DNA of 64,000 nucleotides, taken from the NCBI RefSeq assembly GCF_002994745.2, contig NC_037090.1, positions 2,046,001-2,110,000 on the forward strand, in the 5' to 3' direction. Below, piece by piece: positions 1 through 10,950 of the stretch. This DNA is from Rosa chinensis (lineage: Eukaryota > Streptophyta > Magnoliopsida > Rosales > Rosaceae). The position numbers were made by a program, and so were the translations under genes. Numbering within the stretch: position 1 is the first letter of the stretch; each line of letters begins with the position of its first letter. Below the pieces are notes generated by a model. It did no database searches, was not told the origin of the DNA, and saw only the letters and a list, made by a program, of their open reading frames with translations.

Positions 1-1115
1 GTTTATGTCAACTAGAAATCCAGTTCATACGAAATCAAAACAAAGAAAACCAAAAAGGTTACAAGAAATAAGATAGAATTACACCATGAAGGATGAATGG
101 TGGAAAGCTTGAGACGTTGGTCTTGGATCTTGAAAGCAAGGCTCCAAAGCTTCACGACACAAGGTAGATGATGGCGGCTAGGAGGCTTCATGGCTTCTTC
201 CTCTCTTATTCTCTTTACTTGAAGACGCAGAGACTTGAAACTAGAGGATGGAGAGAAAGCTTGACGTTATGGAGAGAATTTTATGAATGAAGAGGTGTGT
301 CTTGTGGTATAGCATATGGGGGTTTATATAGGGGAAGGCAAGGCTTCATGAATTTAATTTCTAAGGAATTTTCTGGTTGCACCACACAGCTCCAACCAAT
401 GAATTAATGCCACGTCAGCTCTGTTGTGTCACTCAATCAATCAAAAAGCTCCAAAATAAATCCATAATCTTTCCAAATATATTATTGCTGATTTTCCCAA
501 GATTTAATATAATTTTATTCACCATTTTCGGCCAAATATCTGAGCATGAACCTAGACAATGTATCCGGACGCATTTTGGACCTTTTCTCCCTTAAATCTC
601 TCCATGGCTTTATCCTTAATGTCCTCCCCTTGATTTTCTCTTGATTTTCACATAAAAGTTGCATATTTTATTCTCTAATTTCAGCCAACATATCTTGAGA
701 GAATTGAGGAACGAATCTGGACTTGTTTTGAACCTTTTCTTCCTTGAAATTCTTCCTTGATATTCTCAACATAATCTCCTTGATTTCTCATGCAAAAATC
801 AGATTTAATCTCCCAAAATATCTCCTACGTCATCATGTGGTCTCCTAATGCCTTCAGGTTTCCTAGCCTCATTAGGATTTCTGCGTTGACTGGGATTCCT
901 AGTCGGACCAGGAAAACTCCATTTCTTCAATTCAGCTCATTTCAGCTCCATTTATTCCAATGTACATAGAAAATAGAAACTTTTATTAAAATTACTAAAA
1001 ATAGAAACTTTCTAAAGATAGAAACTTTCCTAAACAAGAATGATTTATTTAAGGAAATAACTAAGTAAATATGAGGAAATAATAATTAAAACATCGCATT
1101 AAAATGCTCATATCA
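1..1115 (-). mobile_element. LTR of a retroelement, cut by window edge
   Basis: Read on the minus strand, 1115 leftward starts TGATATGAGCATTTTAATG and continues with a region closely resembling the first ~150 bp of the LTR at 32312 (TGATAGGAGCATTTTAATG, then matching blocks around a shared GTACATTGGA(A/G)TAAATG). It is therefore an LTR of a related but diverged element, in the opposite orientation. Its other end lies left of the window. It abuts an aspartic protease reading frame at 1118, so it probably cut that gene. The family assignment rests on the 5' LTR end only; the rest is AT-rich with no open frame of interest. Confidence 0.65.
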
Positions 1116-1117
1116 TT

Positions 1118-2148
1118 GATATTTATGCCATTGTTGATACAGACAGCGATCTACTATGGACGCAATTCCAACCGTGTAAAGTTTGCTATAAGACCAAATT
1201 TGACATTTTTGACCCGAGAAAATCCTCAACTTATTCCACATTTCATGTTGGGCAAGCGACTGTAGACTCATCTAGAATCCATCGGTCTATCCACCAAACT
1301 TTTGTAGAGAAAATCCTGAAGAAACTTGCGTGTACCATGCCGCGTATTCAAGCGGGCATAACTCGACCGGTCCATTCGCTAAAGAAACAGTTACCCTGAC
1401 ATCCACTACAGATAAGGTTGTAAACGTAGAGGATTATTTATTTGGGTGTGGGAATGAGAACAATTTCCACGGAAATAATTTGGGAGTTATTGGGCTTGGA
1501 CGTGGCCCCTTGTCTTTAGTTTCTCAAATGGCTCCCTATGTTGGAGGAAAAAAATTCTCTCATTGCTTCATGGCAGATCCCAATATTGAAAGCAAGATCT
1601 ATTTCGGGAACGGGAGTGAAGTTTTGGGTGAAGGGGTACTGACAGAACCTATGGCAGAACCAAATGAGGAACAATATAAATTGATAATATCAGGAATTAC
1701 CATTGAAAATGACTTTGTTCCTTTTAACTCAACTGGGACAATGAACAAGAAAGCTAACATGCTGGTTGACTCAGGTACACCTCTGTCACGTTTACCACAA
1801 GACTTTTTTGACCGAGTGATAACTCAGCTAAACAACACAGTTAAATTAGAGTCATTCATGCAAAATGGAGGTGGATTAAGTAACATTTACTTCAATTACA
1901 CGACGCTTCCAAAATTACCAACAGTGGCTTTAGAATTTGAGAGTGGTGGAAAATTGCAGTTGAATGAGAACCAATTATTTCAAATAGACGAAAAGCGCAA
2001 GGCGTTTTGCTTTATGATGATGAACAACACTTATAATTTTATGATTTTTGGAGGTACTCTTCAGACAGATTTCTTGATTGGTTTTGACCTAGATAGAAAA
2101 GTGGTATCTTTCAAGCCCACTAATTGCGCAAACTTCAATAAAAACTAA
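1118..2148 (+). pseudogene. Nepenthesin-like aspartic protease (A1B), 5'-truncated and frameshifted
   Basis: Plant A1B proteases are secreted pepsin-like endopeptidases using two Asp-Thr/Ser-Gly catalytic loops. Here the first loop reads D-T-D-S-D-L-L-W (about 1136-1162), with Asp in place of the invariant Gly. A frameshift follows between about 1230 and 1285, then a long open frame continues through FGCGNEN, GLGRGPLSLVSQM, the second loop DSGTPLSRLP and the C-terminal IGFDLDRKVVSFKPTNC to the stop at 2146-2148. Signal peptide and propeptide are missing: an LTR (1-1115) lies directly upstream. The altered catalytic Gly, the frameshift and the lost N-terminus argue for a pseudogene. A sister copy with a near-identical C-terminus and 3' flank lies at 11122-13300, so this was a tandem protease cluster. 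Confidence 0.8.
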
Positions 2149-2175
2149 TTGCCTAAATTGATAGTATTGGTCATT

Positions 2176-2475
2176 GGTGGTGGTATAAATTTTGTATTTT
2201 GTTTTTTTTATCTGCTTTTATGCACTATGCTATTTGTACTTGATTTTGATTATGAATTTTGCCGTTGTAGACTAAAAACATGGGTGGCATTTTATTTCCA
2301 AGAATTTGGGACTTCTCTCTCTCTCTCTCGGTGGTGGTATAAATTTTGTATTTTGTTTTTTTGCTTTTATGCACTATGCTATTTGTATTTGCTTTTTATT
2401 ATGAATTTTGCCCTTGTAGACTAAAAACATGGGTGGCATTTTATTTCCAAGAATTTGGGACATCTCTCTCTCTCA
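2176..2475 (+). repeat. Tandem duplication of protease 3' flank
   Basis: Two copies of about 150 bp (2176-2329 and 2330-2475) each begin with GGTGGTGGTATAAATTTTG and end in a CT-rich run after GGGTGGCATTTTATTTCCA. A third, single copy follows the sister protease at about 13320-13450, showing that the unit is the ancestral 3' untranslated region. Confidence 0.8.
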
Positions 2476-2639
2476 CATGTAAAGGGTAATAATGAATTAA
2501 GTCACAAATGCTCTTCCATATATAATAGGGACCTTGACATGGACACTTTTTTTAATTTTTTATCCTTGACTTTGAATACTGATTGTTCAATTGATATCTA
2601 AAGGTTGTAAATATGGCACCTCATCAGTTTTATATGAAA

Positions 2640-3110
2640 CACCTTTTCGATGTCTTGAGTTCTCTTTCTCTATTTTAGTCTCGATCCACTTCTTTTTGTA
2701 GTCAATTGCAACAATGATACACTTGAACTAGCCCTTGGCGGTTGGTAGCTTTCCGACAAGGTCAATGCCCCATTGCCGTTGGAGGATAAGTCCGATAACA
2801 CTTAGTTTTATCCTGCCATTAGGAGGCAGCGAACATTTTTTTTTTTTTCTTTCTTCTTTTTGAAAAAGATGATCAAAGGATTTCACTCCTACGGTCCTAC
2901 CCCCATGGTGACTCGAACCCATGACTTCGTACATAGGTAGTGGGTGCTCTAACCACTAAGCTAACACCACTAAGTGAACATTTAACCAAGCAAAGAACTC
3001 GCCGCCTACCTAGGGCAAATAAGGCACACATGGTGCATAGACCAGCACAAAGCCACAAAGCCCTTCGCATCCTACCGAAACAAGGCAGAGACTTATTGTC
3101 AACACAATAA
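2640..3110 (-). pseudogene. Ty3/gypsy integrase fragment, decayed
   Basis: On the minus strand the stretch just upstream of 2728 encodes QWGIDLVGKLPTAKG, then (through 2640) QFKCIIVAIDYKKKWIET. This is the start of the integrase catalytic core of plant Ty3/gypsy elements (WGIDLVGPLP...AIDYFTKWVEA type), including the first catalytic Asp. The upstream part (to about 3110) resembles the zinc-binding HHCC region but is degenerate. A SINE interrupts it at 2839-2975. No LTRs or other pol domains are recognisable nearby. Confidence 0.6.
2839..2975 (-). mobile_element. tRNA-derived SINE with 8-bp target duplication
   Basis: On the minus strand the element begins with TTAGCTTAGTGGTTAGAGC (A-box-like) and has GGGTTCGAGTC (B-box-like) about 35 bp later, the internal RNA polymerase III promoter of tRNA-derived SINEs. 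It ends in an A-rich tail (seen as T-rich 2839-2870). GAACATTT flanks it at 2831-2838 and 2976-2983. It inserted into the gypsy integrase fragment, so it is younger. Confidence 0.8.
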
Positions 3111-3469
3111 TAACTGTAAGAAAACAACTAAAAACTAAATAACTAGAAATTAAAAATATACTTTTTTAATATATTATTGTGAGATTTATCTTTATTAATA
3201 AAATGAAGATTTAGCATCATATTTTTTTCTTCGTTCTATAGTTGTATTATTGTGAGATTAGTCTTTATTAATAAACATATATTTAATATTTAGAAGAAAA
3301 AAAATACGTCAAACAAGGATATAATGTTTTGTTTCACTACTTTAACAACATTAATGAAACAGTATTTTTGGAATTGTCATGAGAATTTGAATAAATAGGT
3401 CTAATGTTCAAATCTCATCATTGTAATTTTTTAATATTTTTAAAAGCAAACTGAAATTTTGTGTTTGTA

Positions 3470-3690
3470 ATAGGCCTACCCACAATACGTCGTGCTTGGG
3501 GTCGTGCCGGGCCCATAACTAGCTCGGGCTGAGCCAGGCCACTGGGTCAATATTTCTAGGCCCAGCCTGACCCGTTATTTTGAAGTACCTGGGTCGTGCA
3601 AGGAAATTAACTGGCTTAGGCCATGCAAGGCTGCTTTTAAACGTGTCTAGCTCGTGTCTAGCACCCCGTTTGTCACCTCTAGATCCGAAC
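3470..3690. repeat. Possible hAT-like non-autonomous element
   Basis: A GC-rich island in AT-rich DNA with repeated GGCCCAGCC, GGGCCCGG and GGGTCGTGC words and a right end reading TTTGTCACCTCTAG, the style of ends seen in plant hAT MITEs. I could not find the matching left end or a target duplication, so the limits and class are tentative. Confidence 0.35.
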
Positions 3691-4562
3691 ATGCAGCCGC
3701 TACACCATTTGAGAAAATTAAAAGAAAGGAAGAGGTGTGCCAAAATATTGGGTAAATTGTGAGAACCAGGAGAAACATGAACCGACCTTCTGGTGAGAAG
3801 TATCACATAATATTTTATTTTTCAGATATTCCACAAGATACAAGTAACATTTACCGCCAAATAGTGGTTAAATTTGCAGGAACTCCGTGGTGAATTGAAA
3901 GTTATTGAGTGCTTCATCTACAAGATGTGGAAATTCAACTTCTGCTCTGTGAAAAAGCACAAATGAAAATACAATTTTACAAGATAAGACATTCTCAGAC
4001 CAAAAAATAAAACATTGAACTTCACTCCTCCCCAAAACCATAACCATGCTTTGATCCTTTCACTCTTCTCTCATCCTTAAACCCCTCCTAAAAAACCCAT
4101 AACCCCTTAACCATAACCCTTCTCTTTCCAACCCAAACCCCCACCTATAAAAGGACTCCCCTTTGATGGTGCCCAAAACGACACAAACACTCCTATGATG
4201 CCTCAAGAAGGTCAATATTGAAGACCAAAGCAAGAGCAAGTCACCTTCGCCATTGCAGTCCCTGATGACCCCTTTGTGGGCATTATCGACAGAGGTACAG
4301 CCGATCTTGCTTGTGCTCTATATTTGGAAAAATGTATCGTCCACTCTGCCGTTTTCAACATTTTATTAGCCTTTTATGATTAGGACATTTTATTTAATGT
4401 GTTCTCATGAAATTTTGATTTTTTATTTGCGGATTGTCGTGATTGTTTATTTTGTTTGTATGTGGGTTATTCATGTTCTACTTGTTTATACTCTCATTTT
4501 CTTTTCTTGAGATAGGCATTGTCAAAAGAATGTACTATGCTAGGTCTTCTAGTTCAAGATTA
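3691..4562. other. Intergenic, no assignable gene
   Basis: A CTATAAAAGG box at about 4146 is followed by a short open stretch (about 4217-4384) reading VTFAIAVPDDPFVGIIDRG then a stop within 55 codons. It looks like a gene remnant, but I do not recognise it. The rest is AT-rich without structure I can name. Confidence 0.4.
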
Positions 4563-4946
4563 GAGCAATTCCACCCGTTGAGTCATCAGGTCACTTAATA
4601 TTCATCTCTGTGTCACGGGCACAGTTTCCAAATTGACATGGGTCACTTTGTGGGTCAATTTCGTGACCTGGGGTGACCTAGGTCAGTTTGGAAACTGTGT
4701 CAATGACCCAGATAGTGAAAATAAACACTAAAAAATAGTGAATAGTAACTGACACTGTCCCCAGGTCAGTTTGGAAACTGTGCCAGTGACCCAGATGGTG
4801 AAAATAAACACTAAAAAATAGTGAATAGTAACTGACACTGTCCCCAGGTCAGTTTGGAAACTGTGCCAGTGACCCAGATGGTGAAAATAAACACTAAAAA
4901 TTAGTGAATAGTAACTGACACTGTGACCCAACGTATGGACTTGCTC
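4563..4946. mobile_element. PIF/Harbinger-type MITE with internal 85-bp repeats
   Basis: Ends GAGCAATTCCAC and (inverted) GAGCAAGTCCAT are flanked by TTA on both sides (4560-4562 and 4947-4949), the 3-bp duplication typical of PIF/Harbinger elements. Inside are about three tandem units of roughly 85 bp containing CAGTTTGGAAACTGTG and AGTGAATAGTAACTGACAC, two of them nearly identical. 384 bp, no coding capacity. Confidence 0.75.
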
Positions 4947-4949
4947 TTA

Positions 4950-6046
4950 ATGCAATAATTCTCTTGATCTCTTAGTACCCAATTGAGTGATTCAACTAGA
5001 ACTAATGCATTTCAGTACCACGTCTACTCAAAATTACAATGTTTACATTTTACAGAAGTTTTTGTGTTTTACTTATTCATACTGTCATTGCTAAGAAATC
5101 TTACTACATTTATTATGAAGGACATTTTATTTCAAGCTTAATGTAGTAATGATAATTTTTAGATTCACTCTCAGGGCGAACATGCTCAATACCCAATCTC
5201 ATTATCAGCCAAAATGTTTGGACACCTGCACACATAATAATAGTAAGTTAACTTCAAGACTCACTCGGCTCTCTCAATTACCAGGCGTTCTCTCATTGAT
5301 AGAAAGGAAAAATCTTGCATCCCAACTCTCCTACCTGGCCCAATCCGAAATTGCCATCTGCCTTGATGTATTTATCTTTTCTTTAGTCGCTGCAAAGCTA
5401 TTGGAATGTGAAAATTTTCGAGACGCGCGGCTGCAACCGAACTGCCCGACCTTTTTCCTCCTCTCTACCTCCTCAGTTTATGTCAGGATCCGCCATTAGT
5501 TCGCTGGTACGATCTTGGGACTTTGCCTTTGAACATGGTTACTTCTGAGGTTTTCTATGGTTAGGGTTTGTAGTTTTTCTATGGTTAGGGTTTGTTGTAC
5601 TTAAATTTTCTGTCTTTGTGATTTCATAGAGCTCTACCTTTTCTCATAATTGCATGATGGAAATCCTAAAGCTTTAGCATAATCTCACGTGGAAGTTATG
5701 AGACTTGATTTTCATCTTATATTCTGCAGATACTTTTTTTTTTTGCCTAGATTTCACTATTCTTGTGGAATGCAGCTTGCTTTACGGTTTTTTTCTATCA
5801 GTGTGTATGTGCAATGCTTACAATCCTTGGTTGTTAATTGGTTTTACTTGTATTCGTCAATTTGTTTGCCTCAAGTACCCAGAACTAAAATTTATTTGTT
5901 CTCCAAAAAGAGAGGTTTTTGGAGAGGTTTGGATCCTTAAGTTTAACTTGTGTGTGTAGAAATCTCAAGTTAGAAGGATAGGACACTACTCCATGAATTC
6001 TTGACTTGTGAGTGTAAGAGCTCCATGGATTCTTGACTTGTGAGTG
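4950..6046. other. Intergenic, no assignable gene
   Basis: Open stretches at 5149-5499 and 5689-5959 show no family signature. A 33-bp unit (CTTGACTTGTGAGTGTAAG core) is tandemly duplicated at about 5999-6050, directly left of the MITE. Position 5570-5600 repeats a CTATGGTTAGGGTTTGT unit. Nothing else stands out. Confidence 0.4.
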
Positions 6047-6049
6047 TAA

Positions 6050-6400
6050 GGGCATCTCCAACCATTTAGCTATAAGTCATTTTGACTTTAGCTTTTTGGT
6101 AGAGAGATCTCCAACCATGCTCTTGCTTTAGCTATTTTGACTCTTGAGCCATAACTGGAGTCATTTTGACTCAAGTTTGTAGAACGAAAGCCAAATTTCT
6201 TTGGTTGAAAAAATGGTGGGCTCCGCTGCATGTGCTGCAATTGTAGTTAATTAATTCTCGAAAATAATTAATTTATTAAATGACTTTGACTTTTGACTAA
6301 AGATCGTTGGAGATGCAAAAATTGAATGAATAGTGATGACATTAGGGGAGTCATATTTTGCATATGACTTTGGATTTTAACTAAATGGTTGGAGATGTTC
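6050..6400. mobile_element. Tourist-like MITE
   Basis: Begins GGGCATCTCCAACCATTTAG and ends with its imperfect inverse CTAAATGGTTGGAGATGTTC; flanks are TAA (6047-6049) and TAC (6401-6403), a decayed 3-bp duplication. Inner copies of the same ATCTCCAACCA motif occur at about 6108 and inverted at about 6305, so the element is a nested palindrome. 351 bp, non-coding. Confidence 0.7.
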
Positions 6401-6403
6401 TAC

Positions 6404-7028
6404 GGATTTGGTCCTTCGGCTTTGAATTCTTAATGTATAGACCATTATCGTTGGGACCTCATGGCTTTAGGATTTGCACTAAATTGGAGTTGGATTCCTG
6501 TCTGACCGTCCTTGGAAATTCATAGAAAGCAATTCCGTTCAACTTTGGTTCGGATTCCCATGAAGCATATGCTGAAGATTAATCGTTCCATATCCAAAGT
6601 GCAAAAGGTACATGGTGATGATGGAGAGTATCCAGGAATATCAATAAAGGAGACTACGGAACTCATGAATAGAGAAGTAAGGGGAAGGGAGAATCTTGGT
6701 TTTTTATATAGAGAACAATATGAAGATGTGATTAAATGGTTTTTGTATGCATCTTTGATTTAAAGAAATGTACCAAATTGTGGAAATTTTGATATGAAGG
6801 GAATGTAACAAATGGTGAAACACACTTTGATTTGATTTGAAGAAGAAGAAGAATAAGCGCCATTAAACTAATATAGAAGTCATTACAAGTCAACAAATAA
6901 CAACCAGGAAAACCATCCTACAAATTTGTGTGACAAACAAACTGTTATCCCTTGCTTCTTTTTCCATTCCGAAACTACCCTCAAGCCTTAAACAAATTTA
7001 CACAACACTACCCCTCTCTCGTTCTCTC
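6404..7028. other. 3' flank of histone H1 and intergenic DNA
   Basis: An 83-codon open stretch at 6512-6763 (plus) has no family signature. The right part (about 6830-7028) would be the H1 3' untranslated region read on the minus strand. Nothing else recognised. Confidence 0.4.
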
Positions 7029-7790
7029 TCACTTCTTGCCCCTCTTCGGCTGAACCTTCTTCTTCGCCGGAGACTTCACACTCTTCGGCTTCTTCACGAC
7101 CTTAGTCGCCGCCGGCTTCTTCGCCGCCTTGGCTTTTGCCTCGACCTTCTTCCCCGGCGAAGTCCTCGACGACGTCCTCGCCACCTTGGCAGCAGCAGGT
7201 TTAGCCACCTTGGCCTTGGCCTTGGGCTTCGCCGCCGCCTTGGCCTTCGCAACCACCGCCAAAGCCTTGGTCTTGGGCTTCGCCACCGCCTTGGGCTTCG
7301 CGACGGTTTTGGCCTTGGGCTTAGTAGTAGTCTTGGCAGCGGCGGACTTCTTAGGCTTGGAAGCTTCCGGCTTGGTCTTCTCCTTGGCCGGAGCAGCCGC
7401 CGCAGCGGCGGCGGAGCGAGGAGGGAGCTTGAAGGAGGCTTTGACCTTGACGAGCTTGCCGGAGGCGACGAGCTTCTTCAGGTTGAGGAGCAGAAGCTTC
7501 TTGAAGCTCTGAGGCAACTGCTTGTGCTTCTCCTCCACGAATTTGGCGATGGCGTACTGGCTCGAACCAGTCCTCTCCTTCAGGGCCACAATCGCCTCCG
7601 TGATCATCTGCAACAACAAAAAAACGACGCCGTAGTAGTCAGGTGTCTCCGATCACAAAAGGCCTAAACGGTAAAATCACACAACGAAACGAAGCGGAGT
7701 ATTGAGAGATCAACATACCTCGACGAAGGGAGGGTGAGCGGGCGGCGATCGCGGCTTCTTGGCCTTGACGACGGCGGTTTCGGCGGGCAT
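7029..7790 (-). CDS. Linker histone H1
   Basis: Two exons on the minus strand: 7790-7719 (24 codons, ending FVE, donor GT at 7718) and 7607-7029, giving 216 residues. The globular winged-helix domain starts at the end of exon 1 (HPPFVE) and continues MITEAIVALKERTGSSQYAI...KFVEEKHKQLPQSFKKLLLLNLKKLVASGKLVKVKASFKL, about residues 18-85. The remaining ~130 residues are a Lys/Ala/Pro-rich tail with repeated PKAK/KPKA motifs, as expected for a DNA-binding H1 tail. H1 binds linker DNA at the nucleosome dyad and compacts chromatin. The ATG at 7790 gives the usual short N-tail. A CGCGGATC octamer, CCAAT box and TATA-like box lie upstream. Third-position GC richness of exon 2 contrasts with its surroundings. 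Confidence 0.95.
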
Positions 7791-7914
7791 GGTGATGGTG
7801 ACTCCGAGCGGTTAGAAAATGGAAAAACGGGTCGGGTCGGATTGTGACGGGCAGTTTTGAATTTGGGAGGAGAGAGAAATGGAGATGTGAAATGGGCAGT
7901 TGGGGATGGAGGGG

Positions 7915-7970
7915 TTTATATTGAGGGAGATAGTGAGCGCTGATTGGTGGAGAATAGAGTGACGCGGATC
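7915..7970 (-). promoter_or_regulatory. Histone-type promoter of H1
   Basis: On the minus strand, CGCGGATC (7963-7970) is the octamer motif known from plant histone gene promoters and linked to S-phase expression. CCAAT (complement of 7943-7947) and a TATA-like AATATAAA (about 7915-7922) follow in the expected order, about 125 bp before the start codon. Confidence 0.7.
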
Positions 7971-8240
7971 GGGGGATGAATGTTGGTTTGTATACGGGCC
8001 GTTGGATTAAGGGGGTTATCTGCGGCTGGAAGTGAGCGTTTGGGTGAGGTGCGGATCGGGGTTGGGTGATTTTTTTTTTGTGGGGGTTTGAAAAATTTGG
8101 GAGAGCTTTTTGGGTGTGTTTCTCACTCGATTTGTAATGGGTGTAACTTGGGATGTAGGTGATGGATTTTAGTGAGGTTTTGATGGGTGTGGAGGTTAAA
8201 ACGTGAGGTTTCTCACGAGTGGTATTTTTGCTGGGGGATT

Positions 8241-9834
8241 GGGAGGAATTTGAGTTTGAAGGTGAGTTGGCCATGATTAGGGTTTGTTTGAGTTTGAATG
8301 GGTTTTGAGAGAATTTTATGAAGGCATTTGCGCGCTGATTCTTGTTCTTGAACCGCTCTGAGTTTACTTGGAAAGCAAATCGGTTCGAGTATGATGGATT
8401 TCGACTAGAAATGAGTGAGGAAGTTTCGACATGAAGATCGTTGAAGTTGAACACGCTTGAATAGTGTTTGTGATGAGATGAGGATGTGAATGGGATGATT
8501 GAATTCATGCATCAAACACAAATATGCACAAGATTGTAGTACTTCAGCATCATCTTACAGTGAACTCAAAACTAAAATTACTATGTTAACTCTCTAAAAG
8601 ATTTCTTAGATGTATAAACATCTACTTTCTTTGATTCATCTCACAATAATCATTTTTACAATTGCTAGCTGCATCGGACTCTAAAGTGGTTTTCCATTAT
8701 AACTTTTAGCTATTTCACTCATAAGTATAGAGAGCGAGATGAAACTTTCTATAATTTAAAAAATTATCATTTGAGTTATTTTATGTAATTTGTAAATACA
8801 TTTAAACTATTTAATCTTCATTTCATAAATAATATAAATTCAATAGAGGGCACTGATGCAAACATATTTTTAAAATTGCTAGTTAAAATGACTTTTTAGC
8901 TACTTTGGCTCAAATTTGACAGAAAAATGGCTTGCATTTGTTATACTCGGTGCCTAAATTTACCCGTTTACCAGTCATTTGGACAGTAAATGATAATCAT
9001 TTTCACTTTTTACCTGCGTTCAACCAAAAAGTTTACTTTTTGTTTCGTACATTTTCCGAAAAAAACAACTTCCTTCTAAAAAGTAATAGAGGACGTTAAA
9101 CCGAGTTCGTAGACATGTAGCACGCGAAAATACAAATTTGTATGAGAAAGTTACGATCTGAAAACCTCGAGTTACTATTTTGGGAAACCAACTATAAATA
9201 GAAACTTAACGCTTCCATTTCCGGACACCTACCATTTATTTAAAAACCCTAACCTTCAAACTCTCTCTCCTAGACCCGACCCGGAATCACCACCCGTCGG
9301 GTTTCCCCACCGTCCGGCCACCATAGACAACCACCTCACGCCGGCCATGTTTCTGGCCTCACTTTCCATTGACGACCACCCACGGCGGCGAATGGAAGTG
9401 AAAAGGAACGACGTCGCTGTGTTCGGGTACCCTGTTCGATAACCGTTTTCCGGCCACCTCATACGACACCACAACCCGAGTTTTGAAGTCCTTGATGCAC
9501 TAATCATCTTAGTATACATCTTTTGGCCCAATTTGATCAAAGAAGAGAGAATCGAAGAGTAGAGCAATTTTAGGAATTTCGAGTTCAAGGTAATTTTAGG
9601 CATCAGTCTAGCAGAATCTTTTCCATTCCAATATCCAAGTGATCTTTGTGTTTACTGAATATCGAATAAAAAATAGGCCAAACATGTTACTCCAAACTCA
9701 TAGTCGATGTTAGATATCGAAAAAATGACGCCAATTAGACTCATCCTCTAATCAAAAGAAATGTAGTTCGGTCATCCATCAACTTCTCTGTCGTGAAATA
9801 GTGAATATGCAGTAAGCTTGAGCTATTTAATAAG
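8241..9834. other. Intergenic with MITE and unassigned GC-rich block
   Basis: Left part is distal H1 upstream sequence. A MITE lies at about 8650-8945 (separate entry). At 9250-9600 a C-rich block (CGACCCGGAATCACCACCC, CGGCCACC) reads like a retroelement leader or 5' UTR, but no gene can be assigned. The rest is AT-rich. Confidence 0.4.
8650..8945 (+). mobile_element. MITE family member, copy 1
   Basis: Contains the ordered blocks ACTCTAAAGTGG, TTATAACTTTTAGCTAT, ATTATGTAATTTGTAAATAC-like, CTATTTAATCTTCATTT and GCACTGATGCA, then TAGCTACTTTGGCTCAAATTT. The same blocks appear in inverse orientation at 22055-22370, which defines a dispersed family. Exact ends and target duplication were not resolved. 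Confidence 0.55.
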
Positions 9835-9836
9835 TC

Positions 9837-10440
9837 AAACGTCGCCGTTGTCAAGTCTCCAATCACAAAGCCAAGTCCAAAGCCGTAAAATCACAACGAA
9901 TGAACAAAGTACAATCCATTTACGGGTCACATACCTCGACGAATAGAGAATGAGTGGGAGGCGATCGCAGCTTTTTGGGATTGACCATGGCGGTTTTGGC
10001 AGCCATGTTGGTGACTTGGACAAATTAGAATTGAAAAAATTGGTCAAGTTGGATTGTGTTTGAGTTCTTATTTTGGAAGAAGAAAATAGAGATGTGAAAT
10101 GTGCAGTTGGGGCGGGAGGTTCGTATTGAGGGGATAGTGAGTACTGATTGGTGGAGGTTCAAGTAATGCGGATCGAGGGCAAAAGGATTTTGAATAGATG
10201 ATGTTGGAGTAGGGGGGCTATCTATGGCTGGAAATAAAGGTTAGGACTAGATGCAGATCAGCTTCAGGGATTAGGAGGATGCACTTTTTGGGGTTTCGAA
10301 AATTTGAAATAGCATTTTCGGTAAATTTCTCATACAATTTGTAATGGGTGTAACTTAAGATGTAGGTGATGGATATTAGTGAGATTTTGACGGATGTGGA
10401 GGTTAGAACATGAGGTTTCTAATGAGTGGTTTCTTTTAAT
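9837..10440 (-). pseudogene. Partial duplicate of histone H1: promoter, exon 1, part of intron
   Basis: The minus strand matches 7625-8240 block by block: intron (TAAAATCACAACGAA), donor, exon 1 and upstream region. Exon 1 (10006-9935) keeps exactly 72 nt, an ATG, an open frame (MAAKTAMVNPKKLRSPPTHS...FVE) and the GT donor. Exon 2 with the globular domain and tail is absent; homology stops at about 9837. Upstream, the octamer has become TGCGGATC and the TATA-like box TTCGTATT-complement, so promoter function has probably decayed too. Confidence 0.85.
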
Positions 10441-10950
10441 TGGGTAATAGCTTTAACATTCATTCCTCACGCATTCGTAGTTGAAATTTCACCATTCTGG
10501 ATCAAGTTACATTTGATCATATTAGAAGTTCAAAAACACAAACCGTTTTAGATGTAAAGTTGAGAAATGTAAAGTTGAGGGATGTAAAATGATTTTTAGC
10601 TCAAACATAAATGAGGATAAAAAATATATAAAAAACTAAGAACTATTAGAATAATATAATTAACTAATTTTGAAGAATTTGGTCCAGCATAATTGAAAAT
10701 TAATATGCAAAATCCAAAATTTGGAAAATGAACTTAGAAAATGAGGCTTTGCCCTATAAAACAACTGGTACAAAGTTCTTTAGGGGAAAACATGGACCGA
10801 GTCATCTTCCAAGTTATTTCTAAAAACAAAAATTCTACCGCAACTTAAGGTCACATCTCCAAGTGTGACTAGTGGTATTTTAGCCGTAAACACAAATTTC
10901 CTAACCCCTATATAAACATGTGGTAAGGTCACAAATGTAGTAAGGTTCAT
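10441..10950. other. Intergenic, nothing recognised
   Basis: AT-rich spacer between the H1 duplicate and the second protease. The right part (TATATAAACATG at about 10911) may hold the old protease promoter. Confidence 0.4.

Noticed and set aside
2897..2975. Possible tRNA gene
   Set aside because: A- and B-box are present but no tRNA cloverleaf 3' half; the A tail and target duplication show a SINE.
6930..7667. Long plus-strand ORF opposite H1
   Set aside because: Low-complexity Leu/Arg translation that is the antisense shadow of the Lys/Ala-rich H1 tail.
7639..8508. 289-codon minus-strand ORF over the H1 upstream region
   Set aside because: It overlaps H1 exon 1 in another frame and covers the H1 promoter with its octamer, CCAAT and TATA-like boxes; no family signature.
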